From assembly GCA_016650315.1 (NCBI GenBank), contig JAENVZ010000066.1, positions 1 to 6,700 of the forward strand: a DNA stretch of 6,700 nt, in the 5' to 3' direction. The stretch is from Alphaproteobacteria bacterium (GTDB taxonomy: Bacteria; Pseudomonadota; Alphaproteobacteria; Sphingomonadales; Sphingomonadaceae). Below, piece by piece: positions 1 to 6,359 of this stretch. A program made the translations under genes and the position numbers. Each line of letters begins with the position of its first letter. Position 1 is the first letter of the stretch. The notes beneath the pieces were generated by a model. That model ran no database searches. It was not told the origin of the DNA and was given only the letters and a program-made list of their open reading frames with translations.

Positions 1-106
1 AACCATATCAGGCCGCTATTTCTGCACAAGATAGGCTTGCCTCACCCTGCATATATCGTCCATGAGCGCCAGGAACAGAAAACACGCAGCTTTGGCGGGG
101 AAATAT

Positions 107-1336
107 ATGTCATCTTATGATGTGTTGATCGTAGGGGCGGGCCATGCAGGCGCGCAGGCGGCATTGCTGCTGCGCCAGATGAAATTTGAAGGCAGCATTG
201 GCCTTTTGGGCGATGAACGCGAACTGCCTTATGAACGGCCGCCTCTTTCCAAGGAATATATGGCTGGTGAAAAGCCATTTGAACGCATCCTGATTCGCCC
301 GGAACATTTCTGGGCTGAACGCAACGTCGATATGTTGCTGGGCAAACGGGTGACGAAGGTCGACCCGGCTGCCCATATGGTGACGATCGCTGACGACAGC
401 GAGATCGGCTATGGCAAGCTGATTTGGGCGACGGGCGGCACGCCGCGCATGTTGTCGTGCCCCGGAAGCGACGCCGAGCGCGTCTTCGCAGTACGCCGCC
501 GCGATGATGTCGATGCGATCATGAACATTCTACCCGATATCGAGCATGTCGCCGTTATTGGCGGCGGTTATATTGGCCTTGAAGCCGCGGCTGTCCTGAC
601 CAAGCTGGGCAAGAAGGTGACCGTGCTGGAAACGCTCGACCGGGTGCTGGCGCGGGTGGCGGGGGAGCCTCTGTCGCGCTTTTATGAGGCTGAACACCGC
701 GCCCATGGCGTCGACCTGCGCACCGGCGCGATGGTGGAAGCGCTGGAAAAGACAGGCGACCGCGTATCGGCCGTGCTGCTGGCCGGCGGAGAACGCATTG
801 CGACCGACATGGTCATTGTCGGTATCGGCATCATCCCTGAAACCGGCCCGCTGCTTGCGGCGGGAGCCAGCGGCGGCAATGGCGTCGATGTCGATGCTTT
901 TTCCCGAACAAGCCTGCCCGACATTTATGCTGTCGGCGATTGCGCGGCGCATTCCAATGCATTTGCGGCTGGCGCGCAAATTCGGCTCGAATCGGTGCAG
1001 AATGCCAACGACCAAGCGAAAGTGGCGGTGTGCGATATTGTCGGCCAGCCAGCCGAATATCATGCTGTCCCATGGTTCTGGTCCAACCAGTATGATCTAC
1101 GGCTGCAAACCGTTGGCCTGTCCGGCGGTTATGACAAGGTGATTGTCCGTGGTGACCCCGCCACGCGCAGTTTCTCGGTCATTTATCTGAAAGGCGGCAA
1201 GGTCCTCGCGCTCGATTGCGTCAACGCGACCAAGGATTATGTCCAGGGCCGCGCGCATGTACTCTCTGGCGCGGCGCTCGACCAGGCGCAACTGGCCGAC
1301 GCGGGCATTCCGCTCAAGGAAGTGGGTCTGGCTTGA
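107..1336 (+). CDS. NAD(P)/FAD-dependent ferredoxin (rubredoxin) reductase, putidaredoxin-reductase type
   Basis: Predicted cytoplasmic flavoprotein of 409 aa that passes electrons from NADH through FAD to a small ferredoxin or rubredoxin, which then feeds an oxygenase or P450. Visible: an N-terminal FAD Rossmann motif GAGHAG (residues 10-15); a second dinucleotide motif GGGYIGLE (152-159) whose strand ends in Glu175, which favours NADH over NADPH; the FAD-binding YAVGDCA (274-280) followed by RLESVQNA (293-300); and a C-terminal domain with PWFWSNQYD (322-330). No redox-active CxxC pair is present, which argues against the disulfide-reductase branch. Length matches the putidaredoxin/rubredoxin reductase family (about 400-410 aa). 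The ATG at 107 is preferred over the in-frame ATG at 62 because GGCGGGG (94-100) sits 6 bases upstream and the protein then starts, as relatives do, just before the FAD strand. It stands alone here; the partner and oxygenase are not in the window, except for a possible ferredoxin remnant near 1960-2048. Family sure; physiological partner unknown. Confidence 0.9.
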   Translation: MSSYDVLIVGAGHAGAQAALLLRQMKFEGSIGLLGDERELPYERPPLSKEYMAGEKPFERILIRPEHFWAERNVDMLLGKRVTKVDPAAHMVTIADDSEIGYGKLIWATGGTPRMLSCPGSDAERVFAVRRRDDVDAIMNILPDIEHVAVIGGGYIGLEAAAVLTKLGKKVTVLETLDRVLARVAGEPLSRFYEAEHRAHGVDLRTGAMVEALEKTGDRVSAVLLAGGERIATDMVIVGIGIIPETGPLLAAGASGGNGVDVDAFSRTSLPDIYAVGDCAAHSNAFAAGAQIRLESVQNANDQAKVAVCDIVGQPAEYHAVPWFWSNQYDLRLQTVGLSGGYDKVIVRGDPATRSFSVIYLKGGKVLALDCVNATKDYVQGRAHVLSGAALDQAQLADAGIPLKEVGLA

Positions 1337-1340
1337 AGGT

Positions 1341-1368
1341 TGGTCCCTCCGCTTTCGTGGAGGGACCA
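1341..1368. terminator. Hairpin between convergent genes, probable bidirectional terminator
   Basis: TGGTCCCTCC (1341-1350) and GGAGGGACCA (1359-1368) form a perfect 10-bp stem; the 8-base loop can add a G-U and a C-G pair to leave a UUUC tetraloop. It lies 4 bases after the reductase stop and 9 bases beyond the peroxiredoxin stop, so it can serve both converging transcripts. Neither side has a real U-tract, so it is either a weak intrinsic terminator or a 3'-end stabilising hairpin. The structure is seen; the function is inferred from position. Confidence 0.75.
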
Positions 1369-1377
1369 TGTAACTTC

Positions 1378-1917
1378 TTAACCCTTGGAATGGCTCTTGA
1401 CCCATTCCAGAACCGGTTCCGGTTTGGTTTCGCCATAGGGATCTTCGTCGCTGCCGACGTCGTTGATGCCGGGTTCTTCAAACCACGCCGTGACTTCGCC
1501 ATCATCGACCACCATGGCATAGCGCCAACTGCGTTCACCAAAGCCCAGATGGTCCTTCTTGATCAACATGCCCATACGGCGCGTGAAATCGCCTGAACCG
1601 TCGGGAAGCAACTTCACTTTGCTGATGCCCAGATGCTTGCCCCACTGGTACATGACGAAAGCATCATTGACCGAAACGCAATACACCTCATCAACGCCTG
1701 CGGCCTTGAATTCGTCGTAGAAGCGTTCAAATGCCGGGCACTGCTCAGTCGAACAGGTTGGTGTGAAGGCGCCGGGCAGCGAAAAGACGACAACGCGCAG
1801 ACCACGGAACAGATCGTCAGTGCGCACATCCTGCCAGCGGAACGGATTGTCGCCGCCAATGCTTTCATCGCGCACACGGGTTTTCAAAACAACGTCGGGG
1901 ACCTTACGTCCAAGCAT
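1378..1917 (-). CDS. Peroxiredoxin, Prx5-like (redoxin / AhpC-TSA superfamily)
   Basis: Thiol peroxidase of 179 aa that reduces hydrogen peroxide or organic hydroperoxides in the cytoplasm. The active-site signature PxxxTxxC is PGAFTPTC (residues 48-55), giving peroxidatic Cys55 with Thr52; Arg132 in SWRYA is the likely active-site arginine. The GAFTPTC form, the VSVNDAFVM segment (81-89) and the DGSGDFTRRMGM stretch (106-117) are typical of the Prx5-like group. Cys60 lies five residues after Cys55 (CSTEQC), where many Prx5 members have a His-Leu-Pro, and a third cysteine is at 80; the C-x4-C spacing is that of PrxQ/BCP enzymes, so an intramolecular disulfide is possible (inference). No signal peptide and no fused glutaredoxin domain. 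The ATG is fixed by AAAGGAG at 1924-1930, 6 bases upstream. It converges on the reductase gene and diverges from the DUF1285 operon. The sequence alone does not show the reductant. Confidence 0.93.
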   Translation of the reverse strand: MLGRKVPDVVLKTRVRDESIGGDNPFRWQDVRTDDLFRGLRVVVFSLPGAFTPTCSTEQCPAFERFYDEFKAAGVDEVYCVSVNDAFVMYQWGKHLGISKVKLLPDGSGDFTRRMGMLIKKDHLGFGERSWRYAMVVDDGEVTAWFEEPGINDVGSDEDPYGETKPEPVLEWVKSHSKG

Positions 1918-1923
1918 GGTGTA

Positions 1924-1930
1924 CTCCTTT
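1924..1930 (-). promoter_or_regulatory. Ribosome binding site of the peroxiredoxin gene
   Basis: Read on the minus strand this is AAAGGAG, followed by a 6-base spacer and the ATG at 1917. It is the strongest Shine-Dalgarno sequence in the window and overlaps the TAA (1929-1931) that closes the ferredoxin-like reading frame upstream. Confidence 0.8.
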
Positions 1931-2048
1931 AACTATTACTAACTGTGCGGTCAGAGCGGAACGCCGCCGCTACAGCGTCCATCAACACAGAACCGGCATT
2001 AATTGCCAACCGATATTGCTGGCCAGCCTTATCGACAAATCCGATCAT
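1929..2048 (-). pseudogene. Possible truncated 2Fe-2S ferredoxin (adrenodoxin/putidaredoxin type) remnant
   Basis: From an ATG at 2048 the minus strand reads 39 codons to a TAA at 1929-1931. Residues 4-15 (FVDKAGQQYRLA) and 18-27 (AGSVLMDAVA) fit the N-terminal pattern of adrenodoxin-type ferredoxins: a first strand ending F-V/I-D, a turn Gly, a second strand, then G-x-x-(L/V)-M-x-A-A/V. In an intact ferredoxin (about 105 aa) the cysteine cluster C-x5-C-x2-C would follow some ten residues later; here the frame runs into about ten unrelated residues and stops, and no cysteine cluster follows in any frame before the peroxiredoxin start. There is no Shine-Dalgarno sequence before the ATG, and third codon positions are only about half G/C, unlike the neighbouring genes. 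I infer a degraded 5' fragment of a ferredoxin gene now serving as the peroxiredoxin upstream region. A chance resemblance in a 39-codon frame cannot be excluded. Confidence 0.4.
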
Positions 2049-2144
2049 ATAAACGATTTGATTGAAAAACTTCCACAAATTCCAATTTCCGCTTTGGCCC
2101 CACCCCCTTTGCGTTCTGGAACGTAACATCCTATCTCCCCCTAT

Positions 2145-2711
2145 ATGCCGATGAAGGATCCACCCGCTCTGGACGCAATGCCTCTGGGCGAGGTCATGTC
2201 TCTCCTGGCCGCGCAAAAGCTGCCGCCTGTCGATCAGTGGAATCCGCACCATTGCGGCGATAGCGAAATGCGAATAACCCGCGACGGCATCTGGCATCAT
2301 CAGGGTTCTCCGATCGGTCGCGCCGCCATGGTGCGCCTGTTTTCCACGATATTGCGGAGGGAACCGGATGGGCGGCACGTATTGGTTACCCCCGCTGAAA
2401 AACTGGACATTGATGTCGAGGACGCACCATTCCTTGCGATAGAACTGCGAAGCGAAAGCGAGGGGTCGGACCGTCGCCTCGCTTTCCGCCTGAATACCGG
2501 CGATCTGGTCGTCGTTGACAAGGAGCATGCAATCCGCATGGAGGATCGTGGCCATGGCATGCACCCCTATCTGCATGTGCGCGGCGGTCTGGATGCCCTG
2601 ATCGCTCGCCCGGTCTATTATGAGCTTGCCAATATGGCGCTTGATGATGGCGGAACGCCTTTTGGCCTCTGGAGCAATGGCGCTTTTTTCCCAATGGATA
2701 ATGCGAAATGA
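2145..2711 (+). CDS. DUF1285 family protein
   Basis: A 188-aa cytoplasmic protein of the DUF1285 family; its biochemical function is not established. Family hallmarks in order: P-P-V-x-x-W-N-P near the start (residues 27-33); the MRITRDGIWHHQGSPIGR segment (42-59), where the family has 'I-x-x-D-G-x-W-x-x-x-G-x-P-I-x-R'; VRLFSTILRRE (63-73); LVTPAEKLDIDVEDAPF (80-96); and the C-terminal part with VYYELANMA (157-165) ending in a G-x-W-S-N-G-A-F-F-P motif (174-183). No signal peptide or membrane segment. First gene of a three-gene chain: its TGA overlaps the ATG of the Nudix gene (ATGA at 2708-2711). Start uncertain: ATGs at 2145 and 2151 are both possible and neither has a Shine-Dalgarno sequence, so a leaderless or weakly initiated message is possible. 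The regular linkage with a CoA-type Nudix enzyme and CCA transferase in alphaproteobacteria suggests a shared housekeeping role, not a known one. Confidence 0.88.
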   Translation: MPMKDPPALDAMPLGEVMSLLAAQKLPPVDQWNPHHCGDSEMRITRDGIWHHQGSPIGRAAMVRLFSTILRREPDGRHVLVTPAEKLDIDVEDAPFLAIELRSESEGSDRRLAFRLNTGDLVVVDKEHAIRMEDRGHGMHPYLHVRGGLDALIARPVYYELANMALDDGGTPFGLWSNGAFFPMDNAK

Positions 2712-3304
2712 CCTTGGCCGCACGGTTGCGAGCCGCGTTCCTGAAGGGACATGAAAGCGACGTGGCGTTGCTCAGTGCCGATTCGATCGATCCGCGACTG
2801 ACCACCGATATGGTGCTTGCCCCAGCCGCTGTTCTGATCGCGGTTACGGACCGGCCTGAACCCGGCCTGATCCTGACCCAGCGCACGGCGCATCTGCGCA
2901 AGCATGCTGGCCAAATCGCCTTTCCCGGTGGTCGGGTCGATGAAACCGACAAAGATGAAATCGACGCCGCGCTGCGTGAGGCGGAAGAAGAAATCGCTTT
3001 GCCCCGCGATCAGGTCGAAATTATTGGTGTTTCGGATCGTTACAAGACCTTCACCGGCTTTGACATTGCGCCTGTACTGGGTGTCGTGCCACCCGGCCTG
3101 TCGCTTGTCCCGCACGCACATGAAGTCGCCGACTGGTTCGAAATGCCGCTGGAATATGCGCTTGATCCCGATAAACAGGTCAAACGCTGGATTGAATTTC
3201 AAGGAGCGCAACGACCCTATTACGAAATCATGTGGAACGACCGGCGTATATGGGGCGTCACCGCCGCGATTTTGGTCAACCTGCGCAAAAGGCTTGGCTG
3301 GTGA
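2708..3304 (+). CDS. CoA-type Nudix hydrolase (CoA pyrophosphatase family, NudL-like)
   Basis: A 198-aa Nudix enzyme predicted to cleave the diphosphate bond of coenzyme A or its oxidised/acylated forms to 3',5'-ADP and (acyl-)phosphopantetheine, in the cytoplasm. Two signatures coincide: the NuCoA motif LLTxR-x4-R-x3-G-x3-FPGG, seen as LTQRTAHLRKHAGQIAFPGG (residues 56-75, with Thr60 where Ser/Ala is usual), and a Nudix box from GG (74-75) to REAEEEIAL (90-98). The box carries one extra residue between the glycine and REAEEE, as in other CoA-type members, and has Ala97 where most Nudix boxes have Gly. Glu91, Glu94 and Glu95 are the expected metal ligands. Length (about 190-210 aa) is normal. 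Its ATG overlaps the DUF1285 stop and its TGA overlaps the GTG of the CCA gene, so translation is probably coupled on both sides. Actual substrate preference is inferred from the family. Confidence 0.9.
   Translation: MTLAARLRAAFLKGHESDVALLSADSIDPRLTTDMVLAPAAVLIAVTDRPEPGLILTQRTAHLRKHAGQIAFPGGRVDETDKDEIDAALREAEEEIALPRDQVEIIGVSDRYKTFTGFDIAPVLGVVPPGLSLVPHAHEVADWFEMPLEYALDPDKQVKRWIEFQGAQRPYYEIMWNDRRIWGVTAAILVNLRKRLGW
3287..3292 (+). promoter_or_regulatory. Ribosome binding site deciding the GTG start of the CCA gene
   Basis: AAAAGG lies inside the end of the Nudix gene, 8 bases before the GTG at 3301. It favours that GTG over the GTG at 3307 and the ATG at 3322, and over an in-frame ATG at 3232 that would overlap the Nudix gene by 73 bases. 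Confidence 0.55.
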
Positions 3305-4521
3305 ACGTGACATTGCCCGACATGGAATGGCGTCACCGCCCCGGTCTCGACCGCTTGCTGACGGTGCTGGATGCGGACAAGGACATGGCGCGCTTTGTAG
3401 GTGGCGCAGTACGCGACAGCTTGCTCAGCCTGCCCGTCGCGGATGTTGATATCGCCACCCGCCATTTGCCCGAGGATGTGATGAAACGGCTGGGGGCAGC
3501 AGGTATCAAGGCAGTGCCCACTGGGATCGATCATGGCACGGTAACGGCGGTACTCGACGGTTGGCCAGTGGAAATAACGACGCTGCGCCGTGACGTAGAC
3601 ACTGACGGACGGCGCGCGACCATTGCCTATAGCGACGATTGGCGGGAGGACGCAGCCCGCCGCGACTTCACCATCAACGGCCTGTACGCCGATCCTCTGT
3701 CTGGAAAGGTCAGCGACTATTTCGGTGGACTTGCGGACCTGAAAACCCGGAATATTCGCTTTATCGGCAATGCCGCCGACCGGATCGACGAGGACCATTT
3801 GCGCATCATGCGCTATTTCCGCTTCCTCGCGCGCTTTGGCACCCCCGATCCCGATGCGGAGGCCTATCGCATCTGCGTTGCCAAGGCGCACTGTCTGATG
3901 GCGCTGTCGCGTGAACGCATTGCCGATGAGCTATTGAAGCTGCTGATCACCACCGATCCTGTCCCTGCGCTGCGTCTGATGCTCCAGGGTGGAGTTTTCG
4001 CACCGGTTCTCCCGGAAATCCTATCTGCGGGAGTGGACCGGCTGGACAGTCTGGTCGCGCGCGAGATCAGCGCCTCCATTGAACCGTCCTCGCTACGGCG
4101 TCTGGCTGCATTACTGCCACCTGATAGCGGGATCGCCGATCTGGTCGGCGCACGCCTCAAACTATCGAACAAGGCGCGCAAGCGGTTGACGATAGCGCAT
4201 GATCCCGTCTGGGCGAACATTATCAGGTCAAGCGAGCTTGCCTATCGCATCGGACGTGATGGCGCGATCGACCGGCTATTACTCGATGACACCTGTCCCG
4301 TTGCGGACGCCACGGCCTTAACCCTTTGGGAAAAACCTCGATTGCCCATAAGCGGCGGCGCGCTGATCAAAAAGGGGCTGAAAGCCGGACCAGATGTCGC
4401 CCGTGCCCTGCAACAGGTTGAACAGACATGGATTGATGAAGATTATCCACAGGCCAAGCGAGTCGATGCTATCGCCGATAGGGTGGTGGCTCAGTTATTG
4501 CGCGACAACCAGAACTCATAG
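3301..4521 (+). CDS. cca: CCA-adding tRNA nucleotidyltransferase (class II, poly(A) polymerase family)
   Basis: A 406-aa enzyme that adds or repairs the 3'-terminal CCA of tRNAs from CTP and ATP in the cytoplasm. Class II nucleotidyltransferase motifs: GGAVRD (residues 34-39) and DVDIAT (48-53), giving the catalytic Asp48 and Asp50; the TLRRD segment (94-98); RRDFTING (120-127, usually RRDFTINA); the DYF-GGL-DL stretch (139-147); and the neck motif EDxxR as EDHLR (164-168) followed by IMRYFRF. The C-terminal half is helical and less conserved; there is no HD phosphohydrolase domain, as is usual in alphaproteobacteria, and length is normal. Because alphaproteobacterial tRNA genes often lack an encoded CCA, the gene is expected to be essential (family knowledge). 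The GTG at 3301 overlaps the Nudix stop (GTGA) and has AAAAGG 8 bases upstream. The 3' end overlaps the convergent EAL gene by 31 bases. A poly(A) polymerase role is possible but less likely. Confidence 0.9.
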   Translation: MNVTLPDMEWRHRPGLDRLLTVLDADKDMARFVGGAVRDSLLSLPVADVDIATRHLPEDVMKRLGAAGIKAVPTGIDHGTVTAVLDGWPVEITTLRRDVDTDGRRATIAYSDDWREDAARRDFTINGLYADPLSGKVSDYFGGLADLKTRNIRFIGNAADRIDEDHLRIMRYFRFLARFGTPDPDAEAYRICVAKAHCLMALSRERIADELLKLLITTDPVPALRLMLQGGVFAPVLPEILSAGVDRLDSLVAREISASIEPSSLRRLAALLPPDSGIADLVGARLKLSNKARKRLTIAHDPVWANIIRSSELAYRIGRDGAIDRLLLDDTCPVADATALTLWEKPRLPISGGALIKKGLKAGPDVARALQQVEQTWIDEDYPQAKRVDAIADRVVAQLLRDNQNS

Positions 4522-6236
4522 GCTTGTTCTGCGAGCATCGGCTTGGCGAAATAAAAACCCTGGCCCTGCTGACATCCATAGCTGGCCAATGCCTTGCTGA
4601 GTTCAGCGCTTTCAACACCTTCCGCCGTGGTCGCCAGCTTCAACGATTTGGCGAGTGACACGATCGCTCGAACGATCGCACTTTTGTCCCTATCCACCAG
4701 CATGTCGGTGACGAAACTGCGGTCAATTTTCAATATGTCTATTGGCAAGCGCTGCAAGCTTGCGAGGTTGGAAAAACCCGTGCCGAAATCGTCCATAGCG
4801 ACAGAGACGTCCTGCTCCTTGAGCGCTGAAAGCACCTTTCGCGCCTTTTCCGGGTCGGCAATGATCGCGCTTTCTGTCAGTTCCACGGTCAGTCGCTTGC
4901 CCGAAATACCGGAATAGCGCAGCGCTTCTTCCACCACATTTGGCACATCGTCACGCGCCATCTGAATAGGAGACAGGTTGACGTTGATGCCGACTGGCAG
5001 CGGCTTGCCAAATTGCCTGTCCCATTTCGCCAGTGTTTGCGCGGCCTCATACATGGCCCAGCGGCCAAGCGGCATGATCAGACCTGATTCTTCGGCCACG
5101 GGAATAAACTCAACGGGTGAAATCTGCCCCAATTCAGCATCGTTCCAGCGCGCCAGCGCCTCGAAACCGGTAATCGCTCCGCTTTTCAGGTCAACAAGAG
5201 GGTGAAAGGCCAGATCGAGCCGACCATTAGCCAATGCTTCACGCAAATTGCTTTCCAGGTTAAAACGACGCCATGCCTGCCGAAGCACGCCTGGTCGGTA
5301 GATTTCCACCTTGCCGCTTTTCTTGGCAAGTTTCACTGCCGCCTGCGATTGCCGAAGAATATCCTCGGGCGCTTCCGTCTCATCCCCCGACAATGCGCAG
5401 CCAATGGCAATTTCAATGCTGAGCTGCAAATTGGACAAGCGGCAGGCCGGGGCCAGCGCAGCATTAGAGCGCTGCACGATCTGCAGTGCGTCAGAAAGCC
5501 CATTGTTCAGACGTGCAAAAATTCCGAATTCATTGCCCCCCAACCGACCCAATATATCGCCGTGGCGCAGACTTGATTTCAATCGCCGAGCTACCGTGAT
5601 GATCAACTCGTCGCCCGCAATTGAGCCAAGGGATTCATTGATCCGGCTGAAACGGATCAGATCGATGGCCAGAATCGCATATTGGCTGACCGGCCCCAGC
5701 TCCCTGTCTGCAAGTCTGGCGTCCATTTCCTCGCCAAAGCCAGTACGGTTTGGCAGACCTGTCAGGCTGTCCAAAACCAGTTCGCGCCGAAGATTCTTTT
5801 CCGTCTGCCGTTCGTTTGTGCGATCAATAATGGTAATCAAGAGGCGCCGCGACCCATCTGGACCATCGGCCAAACGGCCCAATGCACAGGTCAAATATTC
5901 CATGCCCAGCGGACCATCCTTGAGGAATTCAAAACTGGACGATGGCTGATCCGAATTGGCAGCGCGGATAACATGTGCATAATTCAGCGAATTGTCGCCG
6001 CCCTTTTCGGCAATCCAACTCTTTGAATTTTCAAGAAAACGCTCGGCATAGCCAGCATTACATGCTTCAATCCGAACATCGTCACCGGAAACGTCGAATA
6101 TGACCCCTGGAAGCGGCGTCGCTGCCAGCCAATCGGGCATGTCTTCCGTCCCGCCATGGGTAACAAGCGCGCGTGCCGGGAACGGCAAATCCGGACCGGA
6201 TGGGTCCGCCAATAAATCTGATGGTATCGCACCCAT
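4491..6236 (-). CDS. PAS-GGDEF-EAL protein, probable c-di-GMP phosphodiesterase with degenerate GGDEF
   Basis: A 581-aa soluble signalling protein without membrane segments. Residues ~33-140 form a PAS-like sensor ending in the usual IIDRTNE linker; ~150-315 are a GGDEF domain; ~325-575 an EAL domain. The EAL site is complete: EAL (359-361), Asn420 in NVNLSP, Glu452 in ELTES, Asp482-Asp483 in MDDFGTGFS, Lys503 in LKIDRSF and Glu539 in AEGVE, so hydrolysis of c-di-GMP to pGpG is predicted. The GGDEF signature is GGNEF (233-237, codon AAT at 5532-5534), DLD has become DLI (192-194), and the usual FK-x-IND is FSRINE (196-201), so cyclase activity is doubtful. Asp192, Asn200, Asp209 and an RxxD inhibitory-site motif (Arg224-Asp227) remain, so the domain may still bind GTP or c-di-GMP and regulate the EAL domain, as known for some composite proteins. 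Start uncertain: the ATG at 6236 has no Shine-Dalgarno sequence, and Met33 (ATG at 6140) is an alternative. It lies downstream of parC on the same strand. Confidence 0.92.
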   Translation of the reverse strand: MGAIPSDLLADPSGPDLPFPARALVTHGGTEDMPDWLAATPLPGVIFDVSGDDVRIEACNAGYAERFLENSKSWIAEKGGDNSLNYAHVIRAANSDQPSSSFEFLKDGPLGMEYLTCALGRLADGPDGSRRLLITIIDRTNERQTEKNLRRELVLDSLTGLPNRTGFGEEMDARLADRELGPVSQYAILAIDLIRFSRINESLGSIAGDELIITVARRLKSSLRHGDILGRLGGNEFGIFARLNNGLSDALQIVQRSNAALAPACRLSNLQLSIEIAIGCALSGDETEAPEDILRQSQAAVKLAKKSGKVEIYRPGVLRQAWRRFNLESNLREALANGRLDLAFHPLVDLKSGAITGFEALARWNDAELGQISPVEFIPVAEESGLIMPLGRWAMYEAAQTLAKWDRQFGKPLPVGINVNLSPIQMARDDVPNVVEEALRYSGISGKRLTVELTESAIIADPEKARKVLSALKEQDVSVAMDDFGTGFSNLASLQRLPIDILKIDRSFVTDMLVDRDKSAIVRAIVSLAKSLKLATTAEGVESAELSKALASYGCQQGQGFYFAKPMLAEQAYEFWLSRNN

Positions 6237-6359
6237 GGGACTAGTTACGGCAAAGCGTGTAAATTATTGCTGAATCAGTTCATTTATTTGTGCTTTTCCC
6301 TCAACTTATATCCTTACCAAAAGGATACGCGGCTATCCGACCCGTGGATCGCGCAAATG
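6237..6359. other. Gap between parC and the EAL gene
   Basis: A 123-base gap on the same strand as both flanking genes, AT-rich between about 6257 and 6312. It holds small inverted repeats (see 6309-6338) and a short palindrome CTGAATCAG (6270-6278). It should contain the end of the parC message and probably the promoter of the EAL gene, but no convincing promoter boxes can be named. Confidence 0.5.
6309..6338 (-). terminator. Inverted repeats after parC, possible weak terminator or alternative hairpins
   Basis: TATCCTT (6309-6315) and AAGGATA (6321-6327) form a 7-bp stem with a 5-base loop. The same GGATA (6323-6327) can instead pair with a second TATCC at 6334-6338 across 6 bases, so two exclusive hairpins are possible. 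On the minus strand they begin about 22 bases after the parC stop. The stems are short and AT-rich and no U-tract follows, so termination is uncertain. Confidence 0.35.

Larger units (their letters stand above)
1918..2144. other. Divergent intergenic region (peroxiredoxin / DUF1285 operon)
   Basis: These 227 bases must hold the promoters of both the minus-strand peroxiredoxin and the plus-strand three-gene operon. The part from about 2040 to 2095 is clearly AT-richer than the surroundings and is the likeliest promoter zone, but no pair of -35/-10 boxes with acceptable spacing stands out on either strand. A perfect 10-base palindrome GCTGGCCAGC lies at 2018-2027, inside the ferredoxin-like frame. 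No known operator motif is recognised. Confidence 0.5.

Noticed and set aside
30..61. Possible promoter TTGCCT / TATATC upstream of the reductase
   Set aside because: The boxes are only about 10 bases apart, too close for a sigma70-type promoter.
1..120. Open frame from the left edge through 117 with a TGA at 118-120, possible tail of an upstream gene
   Set aside because: About 39 codons with no recognisable protein features, and it runs past the reductase start; I could not support it as a gene end.
530..1063. Open frame on the minus strand within the reductase gene
   Set aside because: Shadow of the reductase gene; no recognisable domain.
2058..2090. Possible plus-strand promoter TTGAAA (2062-2067) for the DUF1285 operon
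   Set aside because: A good -35-like hexamer, but at 16-18 bases downstream there is only AATTTC/ATTTCC, too weak a -10 to call.
1929..2723. Long open frame on the minus strand opposite the DUF1285 gene
   Set aside because: The portion opposite 2145-2711 has no family resemblance and is the mirror of a well-supported DUF1285 gene with normal codon use; only the last ~28 codons before the stop, in the intergenic part, look protein-like.
2618..3313. Open frame on the minus strand opposite the Nudix gene
   Set aside because: Antisense shadow of a gene carrying two clear Nudix motifs; composition is low in recognisable features and there is no ribosome binding site.
3220..3891. Open frame on the minus strand opposite the 5' half of the CCA gene
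   Set aside because: Opposite the highly conserved nucleotidyltransferase motifs; such antisense openness is expected from GC-rich codon use.
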